Origin: Coptodactyla brooksi
Lineage: Eukaryota; Arthropoda; Insecta; Coleoptera; Scarabaeidae
Assembly: GCA_033557675.1 (NCBI GenBank)
Contig: JAWQRM010000258.1
Coordinates: forward strand, 1 to 25,523
Direction of reading: 5' to 3'
Length of the DNA: 25,523 bases
Positions 1-7,625 of the stretch are shown one piece after another. Position 1 is the first letter of the stretch. Every line of letters starts with the position of its first letter. The translations under genes and the position numbers were made by a program. A model generated the notes under the pieces. That model saw only the letters and a list, made by a program, of their open reading frames with translations. It was not told the origin of the DNA and made no database searches.

Positions 1-277
1 GGAGAATCGCGTCCGACTTTGTCCTTGCTCTCCACCTTTTCTCCGGCTTGCTCGTATTCTTCTGTTTCGGCGATGTGGACTCCTTCTTCGCCTGTTTCTT
101 TCTCTTCTTCTTCTTATTAACGACCTCAGTCCACTTGATCTCAGTCCTCGATTCTACTTGCCTCGATATTTTGAGGCCTTCTAAACAACATAATATTAGC
201 TTTCTTTTTATTAATACCACCCAACGCTTTTTTATTTCATTTTGATTTTCCGTTGTATATTTAGTAACAATGATTGC
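1..277 (-). pseudogene. non-LTR retrotransposon ORF1 (gag-like) fragment, partial at window edge
   Basis: A minus-strand frame is open from a TGA at 278-280 down to base 1, about 92 codons, with no ATG near its start. It encodes a short acidic/hydrophobic stretch, then TEIKWTEVV, then a strongly basic Lys/Arg-rich run (NKKKKRKKQAKK) and a tail near RWRARTKSDAIL. The order WTEVV, then a basic linker, then a (K/R)SDAI-type motif resembles the start of the ORF1 RNA-binding protein of R1-like insect non-LTR elements, which packages element RNA in the cytoplasm. The zinc-knuckle and reverse transcriptase parts, if present, would lie to the left of the window. A lysine-rich host protein exon cannot be excluded. 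The plus-strand reading of the same bases is a Phe/Leu-rich shadow. Confidence 0.42.
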
Positions 278-1799
278 TCAAAACATCGCAAGCAACGTTC
301 GATGTCATTATTTGTTTACGGCTGAAATCAATTTAAAGCGCCCAGTCGGTTATAAATAACCTGCTTATTCAGCAGGTATCGTTCGTAAAGAGAAGGGCGC
401 CTAGAGCGCCTATGCTTGCCTTTCCCAGTCCGGCATTTGCCTTTACCATCGTACCTAGCGATAAGCTCTTCAGATTTATAGCAACGATAAACGTTTTCTG
501 CACACGCTCTAAATGCATAACATCACAATTAGACGCTTCCTTCCTTGTAATTGCGGATAATTTACAGCGCATTTACGTGATTTGCTTGGATCGTGTACAT
601 ATTTACATATCTAACAAAATGCTTTGGTTTTTATTTGATTGGTAAAACAAAGATAAATAATATTCTTTTTTGATTGAATAATTTTTTCAATCTCAACGTA
701 TAAAATAAATATCGACGTGTTGATCGTTTTCGATATAAAAGAGATAAAACGCAGAAAGCGATGAAATGGTTGTATGACGACAGAATGATAAGCAGGACAC
801 CGATCAAGTATTCTCATCTCGAACGTCAGTGTCAATCATTGAAGTTTTTGTACCCCGCTCTGAGTTAATAGAATTTGAGAGAGCGGCTAACGAATAAATC
901 AAGATGCTACTGTAGAAACTGTTTAATTTTTTGTAACGACGTAATTAGGTTAAACGCAAGCTGAGGGAGATCCCCAAGCTTCGAATTTCGTGTGTCGAGA
1001 TCGCGAAGCTTGTTTTCTATTCGACATATGATTGAAGCTACATAAGTTACTATTGAAGACTGCGTTTATTGTTTTATAGGCTATTGTTTTCTGTAAAATT
1101 GGGGGTTTGGAACCTTTGGTTTCATAACAAAGTTAAGCAATTAGTTACAAAGTCAATCATGTTAATATCAGAGAAAGACAAGAGACCAGAAGACAAGGAT
1201 ACAAGGAGACAACGAGACAAATGATAAGAGGTCTTGTCTTCTGTTCCAAACAACAGCTAATATTATCGACTGTATCCGTTAAAGCTGGACAAAGATTGTT
1301 TAAAACTATAGCACATATAAATGCAATATAGCAGAATCGGAGCAGTAACCGGATAAAATTTCTATACACAAGTGTTTTGTTACGATTATAGTAGTTTTTT
1401 ACTCACTCTTATGCGTAGTGTGTGCCAAATCCCCGTTAACGGTGTGATCCCCCCTTTTACAAGCTATTATGCTCAGTGTACGTGTTGTTTACTTTGCCCT
1501 TGCTGTTTTTACTCCTTTTGAATCAGTCACAACTTATATCTCGTATCAATGTACATATTAGAATGTACCGCGAAAATATATACTTTCATTGAACAGAAAA
1601 ATTAAAATAATCAACACGTTGGAGAAAGAAAAGTCTAGGTAAAATAAACAATTTTTCACATTTGTAAATATGTTTGCAAAGGTTCGATATCGGGAAAACA
1701 CAGGCTGCAGAAATTTCAAAAAATAAAGAAAATATTTGCCGTCTGGTATAAATATTCACCAGAAGAAAAGGTTTCTTAAACCTGAAGGTTCTTTAAAGA
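278..1799. other. non-coding stretch, mostly unassigned
   Basis: No convincing coding signal on either strand; the short frames here have no recognisable motif. Two small structures are visible. The block at 1103-1133 recurs at 11951-11981. The sequence CAGAAGACAAG near 1188-1199 recurs inverted near 1233-1244. About 390-560 is somewhat less AT-rich than its surroundings. Otherwise I see nothing. Confidence 0.5.
1103..1133 (+). repeat. dispersed repeat block, copy 1 (copy 2 at 11951-11981)
   Basis: The 31 bases starting GGGTTTGGAACCTTTGG match 11951-11981 with three differences (GTTTCAT versus GCTTTGT before AACAAAGT). Flanks do not match beyond the block. Copy 2 lies just upstream of a hammerhead-like motif and a Penelope-like element, so this may be a detached fragment of a related element's non-coding end. 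Confidence 0.55.
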
Positions 1800-2640
1800 C
1801 AAAATGTGGTTCGATTGATTTGGAAAGCCTAGAAGCCAGAAGATTCCCATTTCTGGACCGATAGTAAGAAAATAGATGCTTGCATCTATAATGCTTCAAA
1901 GTTTCCATCTAGTAGTTCTTGGGTAATGCACAATCTCATCCTAGAGATTTAAATTTAACGATTGCTAATATATTTTTGTTTACCTGCAAACACAACTGCA
2001 GCGTGTCAACCCTTGGATCAGTGCATAATCCAAAATTTCAAGGTTTATTGCAGAGGCTTTATTTTGAAGCACATATTATCAAAAATGGATGCAGCAGATT
2101 CAGCATCACAGCTGACAAGATGTGTTAACGTACTTAAATTTTTATACTTCATTAAAGCTTCATGGGATAAAGTTGAAGCAGCGACTATTCAAAATTGCTT
2201 CGCAAACCAGCCTTCCTATGGGATAATTGCATCCTTCCAGAGTTTGATGCTGAGAATAAACTATCATTGTCAACAGTTTTAAATCAACAAAACGGGTTCG
2301 CAGAATTAAATAGAAATTTGGAAGAATTTTTAAATACCGATGAAGCAGTCCACACTGCTTCATGAAACACAGCATCAATTCAATCAGAAAATGAAAATGA
2401 CACTACGGAAGTAAACAATTCAGAGGACGAAGAAGACGAAGTCAGTGACCAGACCTTGATTCGATAAAATCATATGACGAGGCACTGAAGCAAATTACCA
2501 GTTTGAAATGCTTTGTAAGTGATGACTTTACAGCATTTCAACATTTGAAATAATTACAAAGTCATTTTGAAAATCATCAGTTGAAATGGAAGCAAGCCAA
2601 GTTTAAACAGACGAAAATTTATAATTCTTTTAACCCATGT
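1800..2640 (+). pseudogene. pogo/Tigger-like DDE transposase, internally deleted and frameshifted
   Basis: The family cuts and pastes DNA at TA sites using a CENP-B/pogo DNA-binding domain and a DDE_1 catalytic domain. Visible in order: the end of the DNA-binding domain (IPISGPIV, 1843-1866); then, without the intervening residues, the second catalytic block NAQSHPRDLN (from about 1922), where the expected LD before NA reads G, so that catalytic Asp is lost; after a frameshift, PANTTAACQPLDQ (1982-2021) carrying the third acidic position; then an alpha-helical stretch, ASWDKVEAATIQNCF (2157-2201). A further shift leads to an acidic tail and DSIKSYDEALKQITSLKCF (about 2456-2512), typical of Tigger C-termini. 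The first catalytic Asp and most of the N-terminus are missing. Several stops and shifts make it non-functional. The family call is firm; the subfamily is not resolved. Confidence 0.82.
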
Positions 2641-2815
2641 AAACTTATTTTTAAATTTTTAATATGCATATATGTAGAATTGTACTTACATAAATGTTAT
2701 TTATATCTACTTATACATATGAAATTGCTATAAAAGCTATTTGTTATAACTGAATTTACGAAAATACTGTTTTTTATTTATTACCTTAAAAATGCACGTC
2801 AAATAAAGAATTTTT

Positions 2816-2873
2816 TTCGAGATATCCCATAAGTGAACATCTCCCATAGCCGCTTATGAAAGCTTTCACTGTA
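2816..2873 (-). repeat. 3' terminal inverted repeat of the pogo/Tigger-like element
   Basis: Read on the minus strand from 2871 the sequence starts CAGTGAAAGCTTTCATAAGC and continues with a TAAGCGG-like block, flanked by TA at 2872-2873. Pogo-superfamily termini start CAGT, contain a TAAGCGG-like block and sit in TA target duplications. It lies about 180 bases downstream of the transposase tail, in the right place and orientation. I found no matching 5' terminus upstream, so the left end is deleted or decayed. Confidence 0.68.
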
Positions 2874-3088
2874 TATTATGAAAAACGTATTAAATAACTA
2901 ATAAACAATTGCCATTTGAATATCAAAATTTACTCAAAACTTTTAAATCAAAATTTAAAAACGTATTAACTTTTTAAATAACTAGAAAACAGTTCAATAC
3001 TATGATACGCCATCTTTATATTTCTTAATTCAGCAATCTACGTAGATATCACAAATGTAAGCTGTATTAATTTAAGTATTTATATGTA

Positions 3089-3272
3089 TGTAGATATATT
3101 CTGAAGAGTAACCTATTTCTTGAAGAAGCTACCAGAATCTACACTTCATATATTTTAAGTATAAGATTATTGTATGAACTGATCGCAATAAGGTTTTCAC
3201 CATTCTGGTCTATGTGATCTCGGTACTTTCTTGAAGAAATAGATTACTTTTGAGAATATATCTTACCTGAAT
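3089..3272. repeat. imperfect inverted repeat, arms about 48 bp
   Basis: The left arm, about 3089-3137 (core AACCTATTTCTTGAAGAAG), pairs with the right arm, about 3224-3272 (core TTCTTGAAGAAATAGATT). Both arms share GATATATTCT-type outer ends and a GGTAC/GGTAGC-type inner end. The loop is about 90 bases. No coding sequence lies inside. It could be a small decayed MITE. No target duplication is visible. Confidence 0.5.
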
Positions 3273-3972
3273 TGGAGAATATATCTTACCTGGTTTCTAC
3301 ATAAGATTAGGAGGGTATATCACGTTATCAAACCGTTTTCTACTTTCTAAACTTTGAATTAAAATGTCACCAACAGAGATTAATTATTAGTAAATAATGA
3401 TTTTGGCACAGAAGACAGTAGTTTTGAGATTGACGACGAGTAGGTCACGAATAATGGTATTCTCCTTCTTTATTTGGTTTCGTAATTTTAGTTGATATTG
3501 TTCTTACTAATGTTTGTTATTTATATGTATAAACTATTCCCACTTAACATTCAGCAATACCTACGTAAAGTGCGGCCCTGAATAGAGGCTGCAAAAGGTT
3601 GTTTATGAGAGGGTTTCTATTACCAGTAGCTAAAGCATCTGTTATTATTATTAAGAGTACAAACATTGGATTGTTATTTGCTTTCCTGCTGAATGAAGTA
3701 AATCCTTCCAGATAATGCAGAAATACCGAGTTTACCGGATTGCGTATAAATATGGGAATTTTTCTGTTAGATTTTTACAGAAAAATCCGTGATTCTGGTA
3801 AAGTTAACTGAACCTCAATACGGATCAGATCCTTTAGTAGTTTGGCGTCCTTTTGTATTGCGGAAGACAACAGACACCCTACCGGACCTTTGTGTCAGCG
3901 AGGACTTGTTTATTCCGGGCTTATTTCTGTTCGAAACATGATACAGATACTCAATCCCCCAGGTTCCGTATT

Positions 3973-3994
3973 CCCCGCCCTTCCCCCACCCCCC
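3973..3994 (-). other. G-quadruplex-capable motif on the minus strand
   Basis: The plus strand shows C-runs of 4, 3, 5 and 6 separated by 1, 2 and 1 bases, which is four G-runs with very short loops on the minus strand. This is a strong match to the G3+N1-7 rule and is unusual in such AT-rich DNA. No gene is adjacent. Confidence 0.6.
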
Positions 3995-4903
3995 TTTCCA
4001 TGTAACCCGTCGAGATCATGAAATGCCTTTGTGCGGAGATTCCAGAATTGTCGACATTCTGCTTTACGGGCAATATTGCGTTTGATGTAGGAATGAAAGA
4101 TTTCAACAGAGGTTCTACTTTTTACTTTATTATAAATAGAAGTAAAGGGACAAACATTTTTACAACTCCTGTACCGGCGCTTCCTTTCATGCTATCGTTT
4201 CGTGTTTTCCCGGTTGGTATATGTTTTTAATTGCGAGATTTGCGTCACGATTTGCGCACGGGAGCAAAATAGGCAGGCAATTTGCCACTGAAATATACTT
4301 TGGGAGTACGTGAATGCAGTTTGTATCATCACGAAGTTAATTTAACACACCATATTCAAACGTTGATGTTTCTTTCGAGATTTTTCAATACCAAATGTCC
4401 TACTGTTTCTGTGATCCCAAAATTAAAATTCAAAAATCGCTAACAATAGTAATCTGTATATATCACCCTTATACGATTTTTAATTACAAAACGAGGCACT
4501 GCTGAATGCATCCGAGTGTGTGTAACACCACACATGACTTTCTCTTAGGCCCTCGCAAAATTTTTGGAGTATCATTAAAAAATTCTTTTTGAAAGATGTT
4601 CTCAGACATTCTAAACAATGCATAATTAGAACTGATTGCTTTTAATTCATAAAATTAATCAGAATAAGGGGCTATTCGTGATTTCATCAATGTTTTGCTG
4701 TAATTTGATTTAGTAATGATTACATTACACATTATGTACAATTTCGTATCAAAATAGCTCAAAATAACAAGTCTAAATTATATCTGTTAATCGAAAGTAA
4801 GCATCTTTAGTTGTAGGAATATTATTTGAGAAATCGGAGATCTGCGGTCTTGTAGTCATTAATACTAACGAACATCTCACCACGATAATACGGTTTTAAA
4901 TTC

Positions 4904-4955
4904 CGACATATGTTTCTGTTTATCTAATAATTCTTCTTCAAAAGAATCAATTCTC
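4904..4955 (-). ncRNA. hammerhead-ribozyme-like motif, decayed inverted copy
   Basis: On the minus strand the order is TTGAAGA (the CUGANGA core with C changed to U), one unpaired A, a weakened stem II (GAATTAT, TAG, ATAAACA), GAAAC, ATAT, GTC. GAAA followed by AC-loop-GTC fits a two-pair stem III ending in a GUC cleavage triplet. Only the inner four pairs of stem II remain and stem I is poor, so activity is unlikely. It is an inverted, diverged copy of the plus-strand motif starting at 4951. Confidence 0.38.
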
Positions 4956-4997
4956 CTGAGGAAGGTTTATTAAATAAACCGAAACATATATCGAGAG
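4951..4997 (+). ncRNA. hammerhead-ribozyme-like motif
   Basis: Elements appear in type I hammerhead order: stem I 5' strand TTCTC (4951-4955), core CTGAGGA (4956-4962), one unpaired A, stem II GGTTTAT/ATAAACC with loop TAA (4964-4980), GAAA (4981-4984), a minimal stem III, the AUC triplet ending at 4992, then GAGAG (4993-4997), which pairs with TTCTC to close stem I. Stem II is seven perfect pairs and stem I five (one wobble). The weak point is stem III, where only one of the usual two pairs forms (A instead of G at 4990). Hammerheads with very short stem III are known from Penelope-like elements and retrozymes. No coding part of such an element lies beside it. Confidence 0.5.
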
Positions 4998-5363
4998 CAA
5001 CAATTCTAATCTTCTTTTCTATATCTGGTTTGTAAATAGGTGGATTTAACTAATTTTAGGGTACTGGCAAAATTTAGTGGTAAAATCAATTTTCCTCTAG
5101 CACGTCACATTCTCTAGATACACAGCAGAATAAAAGACAATACTGGTGAATATTGACAAAATTAAATACAGACAAGAAATACAAACTCAGAACTCAGTTG
5201 TGCCTCTCATTATATTTACTGGGTTGGTCGGAAAGTAATTTTTTTTTTGCAGCAGAGGCGTTAGTTGTATTACTACACATTCTGACAACTGACACTGCAA
5301 AGTTTGTGAGAAAATATTTTGTTCGCTTCTGTGCAATTGTTTTCTTTATGTGTCTTATGAAAC

Positions 5364-5516
5364 ATGGAGAATCAAAACCAGCATTTCCGGCACATTTTGC
5401 TTTTTTTATTACAAAAAAGCTAAGAATGCCGTTCAAGCGAGAAAAAAATTGGTCTATGTGTATAGAGAAGATGTATTGACAGAATGCCAGTGTCAAAACT
5501 GGTTTATAAAATTTTT
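5364..5516 (+). pseudogene. mariner transposase, N-terminal DNA-binding part
   Basis: An ATG at 5364 starts MENQNQHFRHILLF, the standard N-terminus of mariner transposases. After a one-base shift in the T-run near 5400 the frame continues YYKKAKNAVQARKKL, then EDVLTECQCQNWFIKF, the helix-turn-helix region that binds the terminal repeat. Homology stops at FIKF, where the tandem array starts. No catalytic residue is present in this piece. The start is chosen by family match and its distance of about 145 bases from the left terminus. Confidence 0.82.
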
Positions 5517-6080
5517 TGCCAAAGTTTGCAGATTTTTTTGCAAGTTTGCAAAATTTTTGGGGGCCCTTTTCAAAATTTTTGGAAGAATGCCACCATCAAT
5601 TCTAAAGCGTACTGTCATGAACTGCACAAATAAGTAGCATGATTTTTTGCAAACTGGTTTGCAAATTTTTTTGCAAAGGTTTGCAAAGTTCTTTGAAAGT
5701 TTGCAAATTTTTTTGGAGCTCTTTGCAACTTTTGGGAGAATACCAGGATCAATTCTAAAGTGTACTGTCGTCAACTGGACAAATAAATTGCACGATTTTT
5801 TGCAAGCTGGTTTGCAACACTTTTTGCAATGGTTTGCAACGTTTTTTGCAAGTTTGCAAAACTTTTTGGAGCTCTTTCCAAATTTTTAAGGAGAATACCA
5901 CGATCAATTTCAAAGTGTATTATCATCAACTTGGCAAATAAAATGCATGATCTTTTGCAAATTGGTTTGCAACATTTTTTGCAAAAGTTTGTAACGTTTT
6001 TTGCAAAATTGTTTGGAGCTCTTTCTAAAATCTTTGGGAGAATACCACGATCAAATCTAAAGTATTCTGTCATCAACTTA
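5498..6080 (+). repeat. tandem array, unit about 147-155 bp, nearly four copies, inside mariner
   Basis: The landmark AATTCTAAAG (or a variant) followed by ACTGTCATCAACT recurs at 5598, 5751, 5906 and 6053, giving periods of 153, 155 and 147. Each unit also carries a run of TTTGCA-type hexamers, GGAGCTCTTT and GAATACCA(C)GATCAA. The first unit is partial at its left end. Composition is strongly biased to T on the plus strand, which is why long frames are open on both strands; these are not genes. The unit opening AACTGGTTTGCAAATTT resembles the mariner sequence at the left junction, AACTGGTTTATAAAATTTTT. Confidence 0.85.
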
Positions 6081-6082
6081 CA

Positions 6083-6300
6083 GTGTGGACAATTATATGA
6101 TTCATTCAAACAGAATAGGCTAGAATTAATTGAATTGAATTTTGACCGCAAAATCTTTATTTCAAATGAAACCGTCAAAAATGGCTTAGATCAGTTTTTT
6201 GCCTGCAAGAATCAGTAGTTTTATGAGTGTGGAATCTTGCTACTGCCAGGAAGATGGCAAAAGGTGTTGTGCCAAAATGGTGAATACGTAAATTACATAA
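6083..6300 (+). pseudogene. mariner transposase, C-terminal part
   Basis: Downstream of the array the frame reads FDRKIFISNETVKNGLDQFF, then ACKNQ, a TAG at 6216-6218, then FYECGILLLPGRWQKV and QNGEYVN. The order (F/N)SNE-VK--L-QFF, FYE-GI--LP-RW-KV and NGEY is diagnostic of mariner C-termini. The catalytic D,D(34)D block that should precede it is gone. The piece is in the same orientation as 5364-5516 and belongs to the same element. Confidence 0.8.
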
Positions 6301-6401
6301 AATATTTATACTTTAAGAAAAGTGCCTTTCATTTTTACAGAAAAACAGGAAATTACTTTCTAAACAACCTACCGTATATAAACATGGTGCAAAAAGGATG
6401 T

Positions 6402-7625
6402 CTAAATTAGTTTAGAACATATTTTCAACTTTTCAGCTATTCTTTTGTATTCCGTTTCATCACTCTCCCTAACAAGACTCCAACAGTAGTCACCCATCAT
6501 CGAATGGTTGCAGTGTCCTTGATGACGGTGCTCCATTATAAAGATGTCTTGGTGAAAGCGTTTACCCTGCTCATTGGTTAGAGCTCCCAAATTTTCCGAG
6601 AAGAAATCTAAATGTGAATGTAAGAAGCGAATTTTCAGCGACATTCTGCATCCCATCTTCTTGTAGCTGTCTAACAGATCATTCACAATGGAAACATAGT
6701 TATCAATTTTTTTCTGTTGCCCAAAAAGCCATTGGCAATTGCTTTGAAAGAGAAGCATCTAATTCGGTATTTGTGAACTTGATATCGAAGGGTGGATCTT
6801 TAAGAAGTTTCTTATTTGTGGTCCAACAAATATACCTTCTTTCAGCTTTGCTTCACTCAATTTGGGATACTTTTCTTTCAAATGTTTGAAGACTTGCCCT
6901 CCTTCAACCATAGCTCTTACGAAGTTCTTCATAAGGCCCAACTTGATATGGAACGGAGGCAAAATGATTTTACTAGGCTCAACTAATGGAGTATTTTTCA
7001 CACTTTCCTTACCAGTAAGACCATAATAGCAATAAATTCCCTTCGTTAGCCAAGGGCAACGAAGGGAATTTATTGCTATTATGCAGTAGGACTGCTTTGA
7101 AACTGGTTTTACAAGTCGATAGATAGTCGCCACTCCTGTGGATCATGTTGCACACCTAGCTGTATCATCAAACCATTAACATCTCTACACACATTCTACA
7201 TGCATTCTGCATGTCGAAATAATGGGCGAAAGAACTACTTCTTGATCTAAAACTGGAAATTTTTGTCCCAACCAAATCGTTTGGTTCCTTTTGATCAAAG
7301 ACTTGAGGCGAAGTGTCACAAAATTGAGGGCAGTATTCTTCTAAATGGTCAGCAGCTTATGATTCACTTGATGTTGGATCTGTTACCATCGCTTGCAAGT
7401 TACGCACAGGCATAGGCAAACTTTCATTATGGGGTAGAGTCAAATGCACTGAAAACACATTTGGATATTTTATTTTATGTCTAGTTTTGCTAAAATGTTC
7501 TGCAATATTAATAAAGCAGAAGTAACAATCTGAACTATGATCTTTTGACCCACACCACACCACAGGAACAGCGAATGGCACGGCTCAGCGGTTTCCTTTC
7601 AACCATTCTACTAGAGTAGTAATAA
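6402..7625 (-). pseudogene. broken copy of a conserved, multicopy insect protein family of unknown function
   Basis: I recognise this as a family of predicted proteins common in insect genomes, often in many copies, with no agreed name or function. On the minus strand, from about 7625: EWLKGNR, VPVVWCGSKDHSSDCYFC (two Cys as C-x2-C); SLPMPVRNLQ; CDTSPQVFDQKE; FAHYFDMQNACRMCVE; QHDPQEWRL; TSFKAVLLHNSNKFPSLPLA; then a palindromic joint (7022-7083) in place of the expected central segment; NTPLVEPSKIILPPFHIKLG; LSEAKLKEGIFVGPQIRNFL; a frameshift near 6760; MSLKIRFLHSHLDFF; QGKRFHQDIFIMEHR; MMGDYCWSLVRESDE; ending near 6402. At least one deletion, one frameshift and several stops make it non-functional. 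High copy number and sequence style suggest a mobile-element gene rather than a housekeeping one. A second remnant lies at 17150-17640. Confidence 0.75.
7022..7083. repeat. perfect 26-bp palindrome with 10-base spacer
   Basis: Arms 7022-7047 and 7058-7083 are exact reverse complements. On the minus strand the upstream arm (7083-7058) is genuine coding sequence of the broken gene, encoding HNSNKFPSL within TSFKAVLLHNSNKFPSLPLA. The other arm is a reversed copy that replaces the missing middle of the protein. This looks like a snap-back repair or replication slip at a deletion joint. Confidence 0.9.

Larger units (their letters stand above)
2874..4900. other. non-coding stretch with one inverted repeat and a C-rich block
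   Basis: No gene found on either strand. 2880-3540 is very AT-rich and holds the inverted repeat at 3089-3272 and a short tandem duplication (GAGAATATATCTTACCTG twice, about 3253-3292). About 3540-4300 is less AT-rich and looks like unique sequence; it includes the C-runs at 3973-3994. The frame at 4018-4230 has no recognisable motif. Confidence 0.5.
5219..6374 (+). mobile_element. mariner element with both terminal repeats, interior replaced by tandem repeats
   Basis: The left end, CTGGGTTGGTCGGAAAGTAA, lies next to TA at 5217-5218. The right end, read on the minus strand from 6374, shows CGGTAGGTTGTTTAGAAAGT beside TA at 6375-6376. These are imperfect copies of a classic mariner terminus in inverted orientation. 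At 1,156 bp the length is close to that of a normal mariner (about 1.3 kb). Inside are the transposase N-terminus (5364-5516), a tandem array (about 5498-6080) and the transposase C-terminus (about 6083-6300), all in one orientation. The catalytic core is absent, so any movement would have needed a transposase supplied from elsewhere. Confidence 0.82.

Noticed and set aside
48..245. 65-codon plus-strand frame rich in Phe and Leu
   Set aside because: It is the antisense of a Lys/Arg-rich non-LTR ORF1-like frame, and AAG/AAA codons read backwards as CTT/TTT.
5153..5496. Two overlapping frames of about 100 codons on opposite strands
   Set aside because: They cover the left terminus, leader and frameshifted start of the mariner transposase; the real homology starts at the ATG at 5364.
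5498..6080. CRISPR-like direct repeats
   Set aside because: Units are about 150 bp, diverged along their whole length, without the spacer-and-repeat pattern, and the context is eukaryotic.
5493..6218. Several long frames on both strands through the tandem array
   Set aside because: They arise from T-rich, period-about-153 repeats that are open in several frames. Only the last part (after about 6083, plus) has mariner homology.
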